DNA from: Cristatella mucedo
Taxonomy: Eukaryota; Bryozoa; Phylactolaemata; Cristatellidae
Length of the DNA: 64,000 bases
Direction: 5' to 3'
Assembly: GCA_009760855.2 (NCBI GenBank)
Contig: WPIO01000007.1
Span: 5,922,501 to 5,986,500, forward strand
Shown one piece after another: positions 33,050 through 44,775 of this stretch (position 1 is its first letter; each line of letters opens with the position of its first letter). Position numbers and translations under genes: made by a program. Below the pieces are notes generated by a model that saw only the letters and a list, made by a program, of their open reading frames with translations, made no database searches and had not been told where the DNA came from.

Positions 33050-33545
33050 TCAAGCCTAGAAAGTAAACTCCTGTCAGGTTTTAGAGATAATCAGTCCACA
33101 GAGTCAGCACTATCGTGAGTGTATAACGAGCTTCTCATGAATGCTGGCTTGCGTTGAGTCTCTCCTGGTTCCCCTGGAGCTCACGGCAGTGCCTGATACG
33201 AGTGACCGCCGAGTTCTTCTTGAATCCAGCATCATCTCGCGCGGGCATCGTTCGTGCTGCAAATCAATAGTTTGGCTCCTATCTCAAGAGGGAAGTTTCA
33301 GTGAATTTATATTAATACATTAATGATAATTGTAAGATATTTTAAGAGCGCGTCAGATGAAGTAAGTCTCTAGATGGGTGCATTAATATTAAAATAGGTA
33401 ACAGTCATCCGTAAAGCCTTTAAAGTACAGAATAGCCCAGGGACCTGTGTCAGCTCACCTCAATTCCCAATTTATACTCATCGTCTTGCCGATGCAATCG
33501 CAGAGCCAAAACTAGGCTTTCATTTCTACGCAGATGACGCTGCTG
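33050..33545 (+). mobile_element. LINE-A reverse-transcriptase remnant
   Basis: CAGGTTTTAGAGATAATCAG near 33076 and the later TTTATACTCATCGTCTTGCC, then TTCATTTCTACGCAGATGAC (FYADD), match the LINE-A RT, with rearrangement between them. Confidence 0.6.
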
Positions 33546-33559
33546 TACTGTTCTGGTTC

Positions 33560-33735
33560 CTGGTCTTAGCGCCCCTGAGTCTTAGCTCGGAGACAAGATT
33601 TCCTCTCTCCACGTCACGTGGGTTCGAATCCTACAGCGGGCGACCTTTATTACCCACTGCAAGAGGTAGCGATAGCCGTGAATGCTTTTCTACCGTGCGA
33701 TATAAATGAGGCTTTTAAATCAGTTAATATTTTTC
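33560..33735 (+). mobile_element. SINE-B copy
   Basis: CACGTGGGTTCGAATCCTAC (box B), GCGGGCGACCTTTATTACCC and the AGCGATAGCCGTGAATGCTT body. Confidence 0.7.
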
Positions 33736-33897
33736 AATCCCGATACCTTCCAGCACATCGTAAATCTCTTGCTGAATGTATTACTTATATTCGCACATAG
33801 TTACTAGCTAGTGGGTTCTACTCAGAATTGGGAAGCCCAATCTTCAAAATGAGCTCTACCTCGCATCTCCTGTGGCACCTGTAGTTAAGAAAAGTTT

Positions 33898-34062
33898 AAG
33901 ATTAGCTGATTTAACAGTCTCGTTTATATAAAGGTAGAGGAGCCCTACCAGCTATCCCCACTGCTTGCACACAGAAATAAAGTATTGCCCACTGCAGGAC
34001 TCGAACCCACGACCTGCATCGTGAAGAGTGAGCAGCCTATTACTAGGTCCAGGGGCTGTCTC
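33898..34062 (-). mobile_element. SINE-B copy, minus strand
   Basis: GATTTAACAGTCTCGTTTAT start, CAGAAATAAAGTATTGCCCA and GGACTCGAACCCACGACCTG (box B complement). Confidence 0.75.
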
Positions 34063-34064
34063 CT

Positions 34065-34720
34065 TGTCCTCTTCAAAAGTGACCCTTTACTAGATTACCA
34101 CATCAGCTCCACACTGAAGTCCACTATCTTTCAGTAACTGCTGCAAATATTTGAGCCTACTTGGACGATGATGCCACAGCCGTGCTGGTCCTTACATTTA
34201 TGACATCCTTTTTGACTTCTGCAACTAACTGCTGGTAGACTTTCCTGCCTGTTTAGTAAAACGCCTAGTCAATGAAAATTCTGCATCTAGGCTTGTTTTA
34301 ATGAGCGTCGCAAGTGCCATTTACGTAGATTCTTAACGACTGGCACGGATTTCCTAGACTAAATGTATCGACTTAAGGTTTAGGCCAGTCACATTTAGGT
34401 TCCTTCATTCTGTCGCTCTTACCTATCAATCCAAAAGATTTCCTTGTCAGATTTCAAATCGTTCCACCAGCTCTTCAGAATCTAATCGTTTAGATGTGGC
34501 TCTAATCTTTAACCTCAAATACTTTAGACGCCGTGCCTTCACTTGCTATGCTCCCAAAGCATAAAACTTGCTCCCGACTGACGTCACAAAACCCCAAACT
34601 TGGCAAAATTAAAAATAAGCTGAAACCTACATGTGCTTCACAGTATTCTCATGGTCCTTCTGAATATTTCTTTGTGTGCATGTGTACTGATATTTCAAAA
34701 TTCGTGTCATCCTCCGCCCC
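34065..34720 (+). mobile_element. LINE-A 3' half remnant
   Basis: CACATCAGCTCCACACTGAA, then the ATCCTTTTTGACTTCTGCAA and terminal-domain segments (CGCCGTGCCTTCACTTGCTA). No intact frame. Confidence 0.6.
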
Positions 34721-36745
34721 TAGCAAGTAGAGGTGAGGTCTACCTCATTCTTAGAACAGTAGTCAACTAGTCCGATATAACAACCTTATTCAACTATATG
34801 AATTCCCTTTTCTACACATAAATGTCTGATCATGCCAAATTCAAAGTAACATCCAATAAAAAATTAAATGGAACAAGTGAATATTACAGTACTTTGTAGT
34901 TGGTTTGATGCTTTGAACTACAGACAATGTCCAGTTCGACACATCTCATGCAAACATTCTGAAGAAATATGGATTTGTGAAAGCGAATGTTGACTTAGAC
35001 TCTGGAAGCCAAACAGACTATGTCTTATGCCAATCCCCATGACCCAGCTCATGGCTGTGGTAACTTGCAGCTGTATTGGTGAAGCTGTGAATTCGGAGTT
35101 GGAGCTATTCAGTCACAGAGTTAGAGTTTTGACGCTTTAAAATGCCAGATAAACGTCGGCATTAAATGCCATTGTCTGGGGCAGGTAGCTCAGCCTAAGG
35201 GAAGGAGGGGCTGTTGTTGTGCAGATTATCCTACCCAATGCAGTAAAGCAGCTTTGCAGCAGTTGACTAACTGCTGTTCAGAGTGGATCTACTGCATTCG
35301 ACTGCCCCTTTTACTGGGCGCAGCAGAGAAGCCACCACTAATATTTAAGAGATATAATAAGAATAATGAAGGGCTTTAATTGCATTTATCAATCGTTGGT
35401 GCTGTTTTCGTGAGACACTTTGTCATAAGCTCTTCAATCTGAAAACCTGACTGGCTGCATGTTTGCTATAGGGTAAGCATACACAAATGTCAACCAAAAG
35501 CTGTCTCTGCAGTGAGACGGAGGTGACAGGTCTTGTTCCTGACCATGTGTTTGCAGGCTGAATGTACACAAATGTATGCCTAGAGAAAACTAGACTTTCC
35601 ACTGGGTGTTTGTAATACTAGCTCCAGCTTTGTTCAGACACAAGCTCTGGTCTTTTGCACTGGTCTTTGTCTGCCGTGACGATGGCAAGGAGTAAGAGTA
35701 GGGGTGGTGTGCATGCAGCTGAATTTTATTGTTAATACTCCCAGCCTACTTTGCCCTATTCGACCCTCAATTCACCTGTAGAGCTTAAGAACAAGCTTTA
35801 GCAGCCTAGTTTGAGCCCAATGTAGAGCTACAGAGGTACCATGCTGTACCAATCGGCTCATCCCGTGCGACCGGCGTAGGAATTTCACTCTACCCCAAAT
35901 CTTATTTTTTTTAAACCTATTGCGTTGATTAGGACTAAATGACTAGCTGCCTTGTACCTGCCTTGTACCTGCCTCACCGCACAGCATGCGACGTATGGCA
36001 TATCTGCAAGAAAGGTAAACCCATTGTGCGGTCTCTTGTGACGCTATTGGGTCGCAGTCACGGCACGCACAGGAAGTGGAAGGGCTCTGTCCTGTAACGT
36101 TGCTGGTAGTTTACCAGGCGGGCGCCATTTATGTGTGCTCATCGAACGTTCTGTGCTTTAATCGTTCCATCCTCGCATGCCTCGGCAGTGATTTCTTAAG
36201 TTATAGTTGAGGTTTTCGCAGCCAGCTTCGGGCTTTGCTCTTACCGCTTGGCTTCGCACTCAGCTTCGTGCTTCTGATTGAGTGGTGCCGGCGCTTTGCG
36301 GATAATTGATAATTGATAATTTGATCCGAAATATTTCACAAAGGGCTAAACAGCACCTACTCGATGCCGACAAATTAATCGTTGTACACGTTTCTGAAGT
36401 ATGCACATTATGTGCCCAGTTTGTGTAACCGGATTTTGTGGATTGCATGCAGTGTGCTTAGGCTGAAAACTAAGCCACTGGTTTGCAATGTGATATATGA
36501 ACTGCTGGTTCTGTATCTGGCAAGAGCTCTAGGTCGGCTCCTAATTGCTGCCTTGGCATTCCTTACGTCTCATGTATGTTCCCCCTTGCCTATTTACCCA
36601 TTACCCTTAAGTGCTAGCAGGCCTGATGTACATTTTTTTGTATCTCGCGAGTGTTTCCTTTGTTGTGAAAATGTTGTTGCTACCTGAGCTGTAGATTATG
36701 ACTGCTTCTAACACCTTGCTTTTAATAAAATCTAAATGTAGATTA
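34721..36745. other. Unassigned intergenic DNA
   Basis: About 2 kb without recognised transposon families. A short GATAATTGATAATTGATAAT direct repeat lies at about 36300-36320, and an AATAAA at about 36724. A 101-codon + strand frame (36382-36687) shows no family. It may contain untranslated or non-coding transcribed sequence, but nothing proves it. Confidence 0.3.
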
Positions 36746-37825
36746 GAGTTTTTGCTTTGCACTTTGGTTCAGGCTCTATCTCGTCGAGACACTCCAGAAT
36801 GTTGGTGTGGACAGACAAAGATCATCTGAGGAACCCCTGAAATATGGGGTACCTCAGGGCTCCGTGTTTGGCCGTGTTCTTTTCACTGTTTATACTCTTT
36901 CTCTTACCGATGTGATTGCCAAGCACAATCTAAGCTTTTACTTCAATGCGGATGTCACTCAGCTGTACCTTTACTTTTATCTCCCTCCCCCAGCTCTCCA
37001 GCTCGTCGAATTCTCTCAACTCCCTTCCTGCATGTATTTATGACATCCGCACATGGACGGCAGCAAAATTTCCCTAATCGAACGATAATAAAACCAAATT
37101 ACTGGTTATGGGCAAACTAAGTGTGATTTAGAAATTAGAAAGGCTAAAGCTCAAAATTGGCTCTTCCAGCATATCTCCTGTTGAATCTGCACGAAATCTA
37201 GGTGGCATGTTCCAAAGCGACCTTTCATTGGTCCACCACATCAGCTCCACATCAAATCTACCTACTTTCAGCTACATAACATTCAAGTCATAATAGTCAA
37301 GCAAAGCATTGAATTTAAGCTTTTGACACTCACTTTTAGGTTCCTTCATTCTTTGGCTCCAGTCTTCCTATCAAATCTACTCCCCATGCCAGGTTAAGCA
37401 TCACACCACCTGCTTTTCGGAATCCAACTGTTTACCCATACCTTGTACAAACCTCAATTCCTTTGGAGACCATGCCTTTAGTTCGTTTGCTCTCAGAGCC
37501 TGGATGAGTCACTACATCCCCTGACTTGACCAAATTTAAAAAGAAACTAAAAACGCACCTTTTTATCACAGCATTTAGTGGGTCCCTGTGATTCGTCCTT
37601 TATGTGTTTATGTATGCTGACACTGTGCATGCTGCCTGCCACTAACCTTGCATGCTGACCCTGTGCATGTCACCCTTAACCATGTTATTCCTGTGTTTAG
37701 TGAGCATACTACCACTAACCATTCGATCGTGTGTTTTCTTTGTAGCAAATGTAAAGCGCCCAGAAAGAGATTGAGTTCCCTGAGGGCCCTTTATCAAGTT
37801 TATTATTATTATTATTATATGTATA
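36746..37825 (+). mobile_element. LINE-A 3' half with ATT tail
   Basis: RT block DRQRSSEEPLKYGVPQGSVF through NADVTQLYLYF (FNAD replaces FYAD), then the terminal domain, the 3' untranslated block with TGCATGCTGACCCTGTGCAT, AAAGCGCCCAGAAAGAGATT and an ATT tail at about 37797-37820. Confidence 0.85.
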
Positions 37826-37991
37826 GAAACCTTTTTAGATATATATTATTTCCTTTCCCTTATCCATGTTTTTCTCTTTTCTCCTACCATCTCTTTTCGT
37901 TCTCACTTCTCCCCATTTCTTCCCACTATTCCTCTGTCCTCCCTTATATTCTTCTATCTTCCATTTTATTCCCTACATAAATAAATAAATC

Positions 37992-38158
37992 CTAGCTGAT
38001 TAAACAGCCTCTTTTGTATAGCGACAGAAGAGCCTTTACGGCTATCACCACCGCTTGCAGTGGCGATAAAGGATCGCCCCAACGCAGGAATCGAACCCAC
38101 GACCTCGGGACCACGGCCGTGAAAGCAACCGCCTTACCCAGTGTGCCATCACGGCTTA
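37992..38158 (-). mobile_element. SINE-B copy, minus strand
   Basis: One of the best preserved copies: CTAGCTGATTAAACAGCCTC, GAAGAGCCTTTACGGCTATC, GGAATCGAACCCACGACCTC and AGTGTGCCATCACGGCTTAC. On its own strand it starts with a tRNA-like GTGATGGCACACTGGGTAAG. Confidence 0.85.
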
Positions 38159-38692
38159 CATCTGCTTTCTCATTCCATTTCACTTTTCTTATCAACTCTT
38201 TGCTATCTTTCAATAATGCAGGTTTCGATCGATGGACCAACTCATTGCAAGCATTTAGCTAAGTCTCTATGTACATCCATGACTTGCTTCAGACAGAGAC
38301 TCTTAATTGAATGTTATAAGATCAAGAATTTGCCCTTATGTTGTAGAAACGGCAGATGTGTGAAACTAATTTCTCTGTGTCCACTATTCGATCTTGTTCT
38401 TGCTCCTAATATTTGAAGTTCATTCACGTACAGAAAATAACCGGCATACGTAGAGCCAGTGGATAGAGATATATTGCCCTTTAGGTAAGATGCAAATACG
38501 CTATATTTGTTTTAGCCCACGGTATAGTTTAAAATAATATCAAAGCAATACTAAAATAAAAAATACGTGTTCTCTGGAAGTGTTCTTTTTCTTGCCCCTA
38601 ACAGAACACTATTTGGTTTGTTACTTGTACTTTCGAGCCGAAAAAATGCAACAAATGACGCTTCAAAGCAAAAATCCAGAGACTCAAATGTA

Positions 38693-38835
38693 CTGGTTTG
38701 GTCTAGCGGTTAAGGTGCTCGCCCCGACTAAGGTCTGACTGAGGTTGTGGGCTCGAGCCCCGAGGCATATGTGAAGCGCCTGAATAGAGATTAAGTTCTC
38801 TTGGGGTGCTATATAAATGAATTATATTATATTAT
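38693..38835 (+). mobile_element. SINE-A copy
   Basis: TACTGGTTTGGTCTAGCGGT, GCTCGCCCCGACTAAGGTCT, GGGCTCGAGCCCCGAGGCAT, ending GGGGTGCTATATAAATGAAT and an ATT tract. Confidence 0.9.
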
Positions 38836-39984
38836 TATATTATTCCGAGGCAATTTGTTCTAACCTTTCAGTGCGGGGTCACTTTGTGAACAGTTGCAAA
38901 TCATGCGGTGCAGCTGCTAGTGCTACCACCCCTGCTGTGGCTATCAGTGCATTTCTTAACAGTGCTGCAGATCATTTTATGAATTTTTTTTTATATTTTT
39001 AGTTTAACCGTGTCCTAGCTGTGCAGCTTTTCTAATGCACAATCGTGAAATGGATTTATTGAAATCACTGCAGCATTGCTAAATGTGAAACTTTGTAGCC
39101 AGCTCCTGGTATTTTACCGGCTGACCGTCAATTGCCGGGCCTTTATCATTGGAAGCCGGGTAGTCATCATTGACCAGTCGCCACTCTCTGGAAGCCTTTG
39201 GGCTGCACCAGTGTCGCTGGACCTGTTTACTAGACCTTTGGCCGACTCAACGTAGTGGACCATAATGCAGATATTCTACGCGGCTGTAGGTAGCAGCATT
39301 TGTTATTAACATGGCGAAAAAACAGTGCTATTTTCTGAAATACAAGTCCTAAAATTAAAATGACATTGTGCCTCAAACAACCTGCAACGTCAGTCCGGTT
39401 TTTGTGGCCAAGCGATATTCTCTTCCGGTCATTATACATTATCGTTACACCTTGTCCTTATACTTTATCATTATGCCTTCCCATTAGTCCGTATACCGAC
39501 CGTAGGTCTCAGCTGGCTCACCAAATCAGTAATTCTACCACTTTCTAAGTGATGCTGGTTAGTGATCTTCGTCGTACAGACAAGACAAGAGCCATTACAG
39601 TTTCCTTTACAGAGAGCTTTGGTTTTCTTTACATGGTAGCCAGCGATCTGGGCTGCTATAATAGCTTTACTTGTACAGTTTAAATGGTTGAATCTTCGTG
39701 GTTCCATCCGATCGTGTCTACGATTTCGTTGCAGTTACGAATCCGTGCCGCCGGAAGTCCTATCGAAGAGTGGCCAGTCTAAATTTATCGTCAATCTAAT
39801 CAGCCTTATTTCATGCTTGAACTTCGGTGAGTAGATAAAAAACACTGCTGACCTTCGCTCATCGGCCGAACCGTCTGATTTGTGTAGAAGTCGGCTAAAT
39901 TGAAGCGACTGATTGCGAAGCTGCTGAAAGAATTACATATTGAAGTCTGCGATTTACTAGCCGCAAATCATGCTGAGGTTGCGA
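38836..39984. other. Unassigned intergenic DNA
   Basis: No recognised gene or repeat; only short overlapping frames. Confidence 0.25.
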
Positions 39985-40106
39985 TGTGAGAGGAGAGAGG
40001 GAGAGGAAGGAGCTATTTGGAGGAAAAGGAGATAAAGGAGAGAGCGAGGCTAGAGATAGAAACGCTCAGAGCAGAGAGTGAAAGGGAAAAGGTTGCGATG
40101 TAAGAG

Positions 40107-40139
<33 letters not shown>

Positions 40140-40275
40140 TGAGTGAGAGAGACAGAGAAATACGGAAAATATTGTGGCTGCTAAGCGGATAAGGAGGATG
40201 GAGAAGGGAGCAATCGAAGACAACTGTGACTGACTGAGAGTCAAAGAGATAGGCGAGAGAAAGAGAGGAGGGCGA
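39985..40275 (+). repeat. Purine-rich GA/GACA tract
   Basis: About 290 bases dominated by A and G on the + strand, with GAGA runs and a (GACA)n stretch at about 40119-40139. Confidence 0.8.
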
Positions 40276-40330
40276 AATATAATCTATACTAAAAGTGGCT
40301 TGTGAGGCAGAGTGGCGATATTTGTATACA

Positions 40331-40364
40331 TAAATATAAATATATATATATATATATTTATATA

Positions 40365-40434
<70 letters not shown>
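40331..40434 (+). repeat. Compound (TA)n-(GA)n microsatellite
   Basis: (TA) repeats with minor interruptions to about 40396, followed without a gap by (GA) repeats to about 40434. Confidence 0.95.
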
Positions 40435-40437
<3 letters not shown>

Positions 40438-40915
40438 TGCATCAGGAGGGAGTTAAGGAACTTCGGGTGAAAGAAAATGAAGGCAGGCGATGGAAGAAGC
40501 ACATTCAATGACGTAATACCAAGAATAGATGTCTATGTCGTGATCCGGTATCGATATTTGACGCCTGTTAACCTGGCTGCCTATGCTATGTTTGTAGAGC
40601 CTACGTACACCTTCGATGTCGTCTGCACGAAGAGCGAGGCACAATCTAGAAGATGTCTGCAGCAGGTAGCTCCTTTGGCGTGGGTGACTGCTCAAAACTT
40701 GCTTCGCCTTTCATGATCGCATTCCATGATGGCAGCCACTTCAAAACACAAGGTCTGATCGCCTTTTTGGCTTAATCCTGGCCATTTGATATACCCTAGG
40801 CTGTTCCATTCTTTATTACTTTGTCTCTTTCTCTCCCCATCTCTCTTCCTCTCCCTATCTCTGTCTTTCTGTTTCTCTCTCTTCCTTCTCCCTTTCCGGC
40901 TCAATCTTTCTCCAG

Positions 40916-41032
40916 AATCTGGCGTGCGAAAGCAAACCAGGGTCACAGTTCTTAATGAAATTGTATAAGTGTGGCCAGTGCAGTAGAAGCTCAACTACAG
41001 CTGCAGCTTCAGTCGCCTGGTTGTATGTCAAG
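40916..41032 (+). CDS. Possible internal exon, function unknown
   Basis: Preceded by a long pyrimidine tract and a good acceptor (GGCTCAATCTTTCTCCAG). It stays open in phase 0 for 39 codons (NLACESKPGSQFLMKLYKCG and on to AWLYVK) and ends at a GTATCG donor. It would be in phase with the RING-like exon at 41467. I do not recognise the peptide; it could be chance. Confidence 0.2.
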
Positions 41033-41159
41033 GTATCGCACAAATTCTCACTAACATTTTTACAGAGCTACGACCCGCTCACGTGCTCACAAATGAAGCA
41101 TTTGCAGAGCAGAAAACCGAATCATTCTCTAGCCATTTAAACATGCTGAAAAGGAAGCA

Positions 41160-41345
41160 CAGCTAGAGGTTAGAGGTTAGAGGTGACGTGCACAAGGTCC
41201 ACATGCAAATACGGTTTGTGGCCGCATGCACAGTGTTAGCATGCATAAGCAAACAAAGGACGACTCACTTGGACCCACTAAATGCTGTGATAAATAGATG
41301 CGTTTTTAGCTCGTTTTTAAATGTCGTCAAGTCATGAGGATGTCG
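41160..41345 (-). mobile_element. LINE-A 3' UTR fragment, minus strand
   Basis: GGTGACGTGCACAAGGTCCA, ATGCACAGTGTTAGCATGCA and GGACCCACTAAATGCTGTGA match LINE-A in reverse complement. Confidence 0.75.
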
Positions 41346-41466
41346 TGACGCCAGACGGGAGTGCTTTCCTGACTTTTGGGTCACACACCTAAGTTACCTT
41401 TCACTTTCTGTTGGCAGGGCAGCGCCCGAGTGAAAAGACGCATGACCAATGTCCAATCTTTGCCAG

Positions 41467-41634
41467 CATCAGCAGAGCATCCATTTCGGCAGCGAGAATA
41501 ACCTGTGCCGGGCTTGCTCCAGCGACATGACCGGAGTGGTGGCCAGGCTGGCCTGTGGCCACGAGACCCTGTGCATCTACTGCCACGAGTTAGTCGGCCG
41601 CTACCCCCTGTGTGGAAAGAACAGACTTTATTGA
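41467..41634 (+). CDS. RING-like zinc-finger terminal exon (possibly degenerate)
   Basis: Encodes CRACSSDMTGVVARLACGHE then TLCIYCHELVGRYPLC and a stop 7 codons later. Spacing is C-x2-C-x11-C-x-H-x3-C-x2-C, then P-L-C, as in RING E3 ubiquitin ligases, but the position expected to be Cys before P-x-C is Tyr, so the last zinc site is incomplete. In-frame stops at 41431 and 41443 mean the frame must begin after a splice site. CTTTGCCAG ending at 41466 is a plausible phase-0 acceptor; a better-looking acceptor at 41417 opens the wrong frame. An AATAAA follows 81 nt after the stop. It could be the last exon of a real gene or a decayed copy. Confidence 0.45.
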   Translation, partial: HQQSIHFGSENNLCRACSSDMTGVVARLACGHETLCIYCHELVGRYPLCGKNRLY

Positions 41635-41714
41635 GCCAGGAGATCGATACAGCTACTCCGTTTTGCTGCTTTGGTTGCTTTGACATAATGGTATAACTTT
41701 GCATATTTGGCTGC

Positions 41715-41720
41715 AATAAA
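41715..41720 (+). terminator. Poly(A) signal AATAAA after the RING-like exon
   Basis: AATAAATAAT at about 41715, 81 nt downstream of the stop. It supports the RING-like frame being a 3'-terminal exon. Confidence 0.4.
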
Positions 41721-41749
41721 TAATCGATATACTGAAAGCACTCCAATCC

Positions 41750-42330
41750 TTGGTGCTACTTTCAAAGCACAGGCTACCAGTCAAGCAACGGATTAACTTC
41801 AAGGTTTTGTCGCTCACTTTTAGGTCCCTTCATTCTATGGCTCCAGTCTATCTTTCAGATATACTACCCCATCAGGTCAAGCATCGTACCACCCGCTTTT
41901 CGGAATCCAACAGTCTAGAAATACCTCATACAAACCTTAAACCCTTTGGAGACCGTGCATTTAGTTCATATGCTCCCAAAGCCTGGAACTCCCTCCCGAC
42001 CTGCGTCAGAACATCCCCTGACCTGACCACATTTAAAAGGAACCTAAAAACACACCTATTTAGGACAGCATTTAGTGGGTCCCTGCGATTCGTCCTTGAT
42101 GCGCTTATGCGTGCTGACACTGTGCATGCTGCCACTAAGCACATTTGCATGCTGACCCTGTGCATGTCACCCCTAACCATATTATTCATTGTGATTGTTT
42201 TTCAAGCATGATTTTACTTACCATTCAATTGCATTCCACTGTACAGCAAATGTAAAGCGCCTAGAGAGAGATTAAGGTCTCTGAGGGCGCTTTATCAAGT
42301 GAATTATTATTATTATTATTATTATTATTA
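41750..42330 (+). mobile_element. LINE-A 3' end, well preserved
   Basis: An open frame of 153 codons (41750-42211) encodes most of the terminal domain (FRSLHSMAPVYLSDILPHQV, then [19 protein letters not shown]). The untranslated region follows with AAAGCGCCTAGAGAGAGATT, GGGCGCTTTATCAAGTGAAT and an ATT tail at about 42305-42330. Its intact frame suggests a relatively recent insertion. Confidence 0.9.
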
Positions 42331-43435
42331 AGAATAAAAAGCCACGTAGGTCACCTAAAACCTGCTCCTGAAGCGAGGAGTTCAGTTTGCGTTCCGTTCG
42401 AATACCAAGCTGTGCAAGACGAAGAGAGGGACGCACCGAACGGCTTCTTCCGATGAACCGCCAGGTATTAGTTTATACGAATATTGATAACAATGAAAAC
42501 AATAACGGAAGACAGTAACCGTGGTAGAGGCAGCGATTGTGAGCATGCAGCAGATCACCAAGTGTCTATTTCCACTGCGAACTCTACAACATACTGCTTG
42601 CCACTCGGCACTCACTGCTAGGATCCGAAGCTTTACGAGATAATCGTGCTATCGATTCACTGCTGGCAGCTATAGCTGTAATCCGATAAATCATCAGAGG
42701 CTACCGTGGCATTCACCTTCAGCAGGCACTCCAAGGACAAGCAAAATATCGTACACAACATGTGCAGGAACGACGGTTCATAGTGCACACTTCTTCGATC
42801 ACGACAATCCGAAAGCGAAGACAGTCATAGTGGTAGGACATGTCAGAAGACAGAAAAGAGCTCAAACATGGATGGGCTGGAACCTCTCTGAGTCTGTAGC
42901 GGCAGCAAGAAAGCTAGCTATCGACGAGCTGGCACACAAGCTTGAGAAGGCGGGACATCAGTCAGGTGACCCAGCTTGTTAGTGAGCCTGACCTGGGTGC
43001 TTTGAGCCCCACGCATGGGGTCGATCGGTGCAATAGCTGTGCTTGTCCAGGTTCGCAAATGGCAGACTAATGAGGAAGCGCCGAGGCAGGAGGCTCGCCG
43101 ACGCCCGAGCTGGAGGCTAGCCGACGCCCAAGGGGGGGGGGGGGTAGGGGCACCAACGCACGAGGGGACACACTGCTCAGAGCTACCCCGAACTCAAGAG
43201 CTCAGGTTAAGTAATGCAAGTGATGGCGGCTACTTTAAGAATTCTCTAGGGCTGCAGTGCTGGTTGCTGTACTAGTGCTGCAGTAGCCCTCGAGCAAGTT
43301 GAAGCAAAGCAGTCCAACCTCAGATGTGGGTGTGTGTGCCAGCAAAGCACTCCTACCCAAGCTAGAAAGCTGTGGTAAAGCAGGAGAGGCGATGGCGGCC
43401 AGCTCAAGTTGAACTGTCATGCGCGTTCGCGTTTT
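42331..43435. other. Unassigned intergenic DNA
   Basis: No recognised family. A run of 13 G lies near 43133. The segment 42500-42960 keeps short open pieces on the + strand broken by stops, but I could not assign it. Confidence 0.25.
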
Positions 43436-43439
43436 ATTG

Positions 43440-44775
43440 CTGTGAACTGCAATGGCTTCGGCAAGCCAACCTCCCTACTTATTTGAATCTCCCTACCTAC
43501 TCCAAACCTTTCAACTTGCTTGAACTGCAATTCAGCTGCAATTTCTGCAATCGGCGTTGCGAACCTGTGGTTTTGATTCACACTAAAAATGGAAAGTGCC
43601 TAGACAGAGATTTAGTTCTCTGGGGTTCTATATCAAATTTATTATTATTAATATTATTACTGAAAGCAATGTCCTGGGTCTACTAATCAATTTCATACCA
43701 TCGTGCATGCGCTTTATCCTGCAATGGCCTAGCCCGTACTTCAAATTTAAATAGCTATGCAGCTGGATATCCAAAATAGCAGACGCTCAGCTGCCGTTTT
43801 GATTCTACATTATAGAACAACTTGTTCCAGTTTCATTCGCCAAGTTCCATGCGATTCGCTGGTGCGTTGTTAAGCTTTGTCTCCAAAAGGGCTAGACCAA
43901 CCAGCCTTCCTAAATAAATCAACTGTGATACGGCTGATATTTCTACAATATGCGTTGGGATCTGCAGTTTTTATTCAACATTGTAGAAAGCGTGCTATGG
44001 GTTTACCGGAAAAATTTTATGTGATGAGTCGCGAACGTTCTCATGCTTATGGCCTCTAATGACCAGGGCCAGCCAGCTTCCCTATATATTTGAACTACTA
44101 TGCTGCTATTCTGACAATAGGCGTTAAGGATCCGTGGTTTTGATTCCACAATCTAGAAAAATTTTCCGGATTTACAAATAAAAATGCATGCGATTGCTCA
44201 TGGGCATTCTCGTGCTTATGGCCTCTAATGGCCTACACCATCCAGCCTCCCTAATAATTTGAACTGCAATACAGCTGCCATATCCACAATAAGCGATGGG
44301 AAATAGTGGTTTTGATTTCAAATAATAGACAACACTGCTACAGCTTTAGCAACCAAATTTAATGCGATCGTCTATGCACGTTCTGATACAATTGCCTCTA
44401 ATGACCCAACCCGATATACGAATTCCAACTGCTATGCAGCTGCCATTTCTACAATACTCGTCAAGCAACTGCATTTGTAATTTAAGATTTGCACTGTCAG
44501 AAAAATGTACACTACATCAGAAAACACTTTCTCGGTTTACACGCCAACTTGTATGCCTTCTCGCTCTAGGGCTCTATAAAAATGGCTCCGATGGCCTGGC
44601 CTAGTGTGCCCATTAGGTTTTCAAACTGTGACGCCGTTGCCATATGCAATACAAGCGACGCCCAGCTTTGTTTGAAGCCTCTATTGCCACACACTGCGTC
44701 TTAATTTGATCAAATATTTTTAATACGATTCGATAGTTTTTGAGGCCAATTGCCCGTTGACCTTTTCTCCAGGAT
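43440..44775 (+). repeat. Degenerate tandem array, period about 172 bp
   Basis: Six or seven diverged units. Successive units restart near 43724, 43888, 44061, 44231, 44404 and 44593 (lengths about 164, 173, 170, 173, 189), with a further partial unit at about 43440-43580. Shared landmarks recur in order: GGCCTCTAATG at the junction, CCAGCCTCCCTA, TTTGAACTGCAATGCAGCTG, CCATTTCTACAATA, GGCGTTGGG, GTGGTTTTGATTCCACA, then TAGAACA and ATGCGATTCGC. Single positions vary, so this is an old satellite or minisatellite. A LINE-A tail (43590-43665) sits inside it. Confidence 0.75.
43590..43665 (+). mobile_element. LINE-A 3' tail inside the tandem array
   Basis: GGAAAGTGCCTAGACAGAGA, TTTAGTTCTCTGGGG and an ATT tail; no terminal-domain sequence precedes it. 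Confidence 0.7.

Noticed and set aside
36382-36687. Hydrophobic 101-codon frame as a membrane protein gene
   Set aside because: No family resemblance, AT-rich flanks and no splice or promoter support; probably chance.
42500-42960. Possible decayed protein-coding gene
   Set aside because: Short + strand open pieces are broken by stops and resemble no family I can name.
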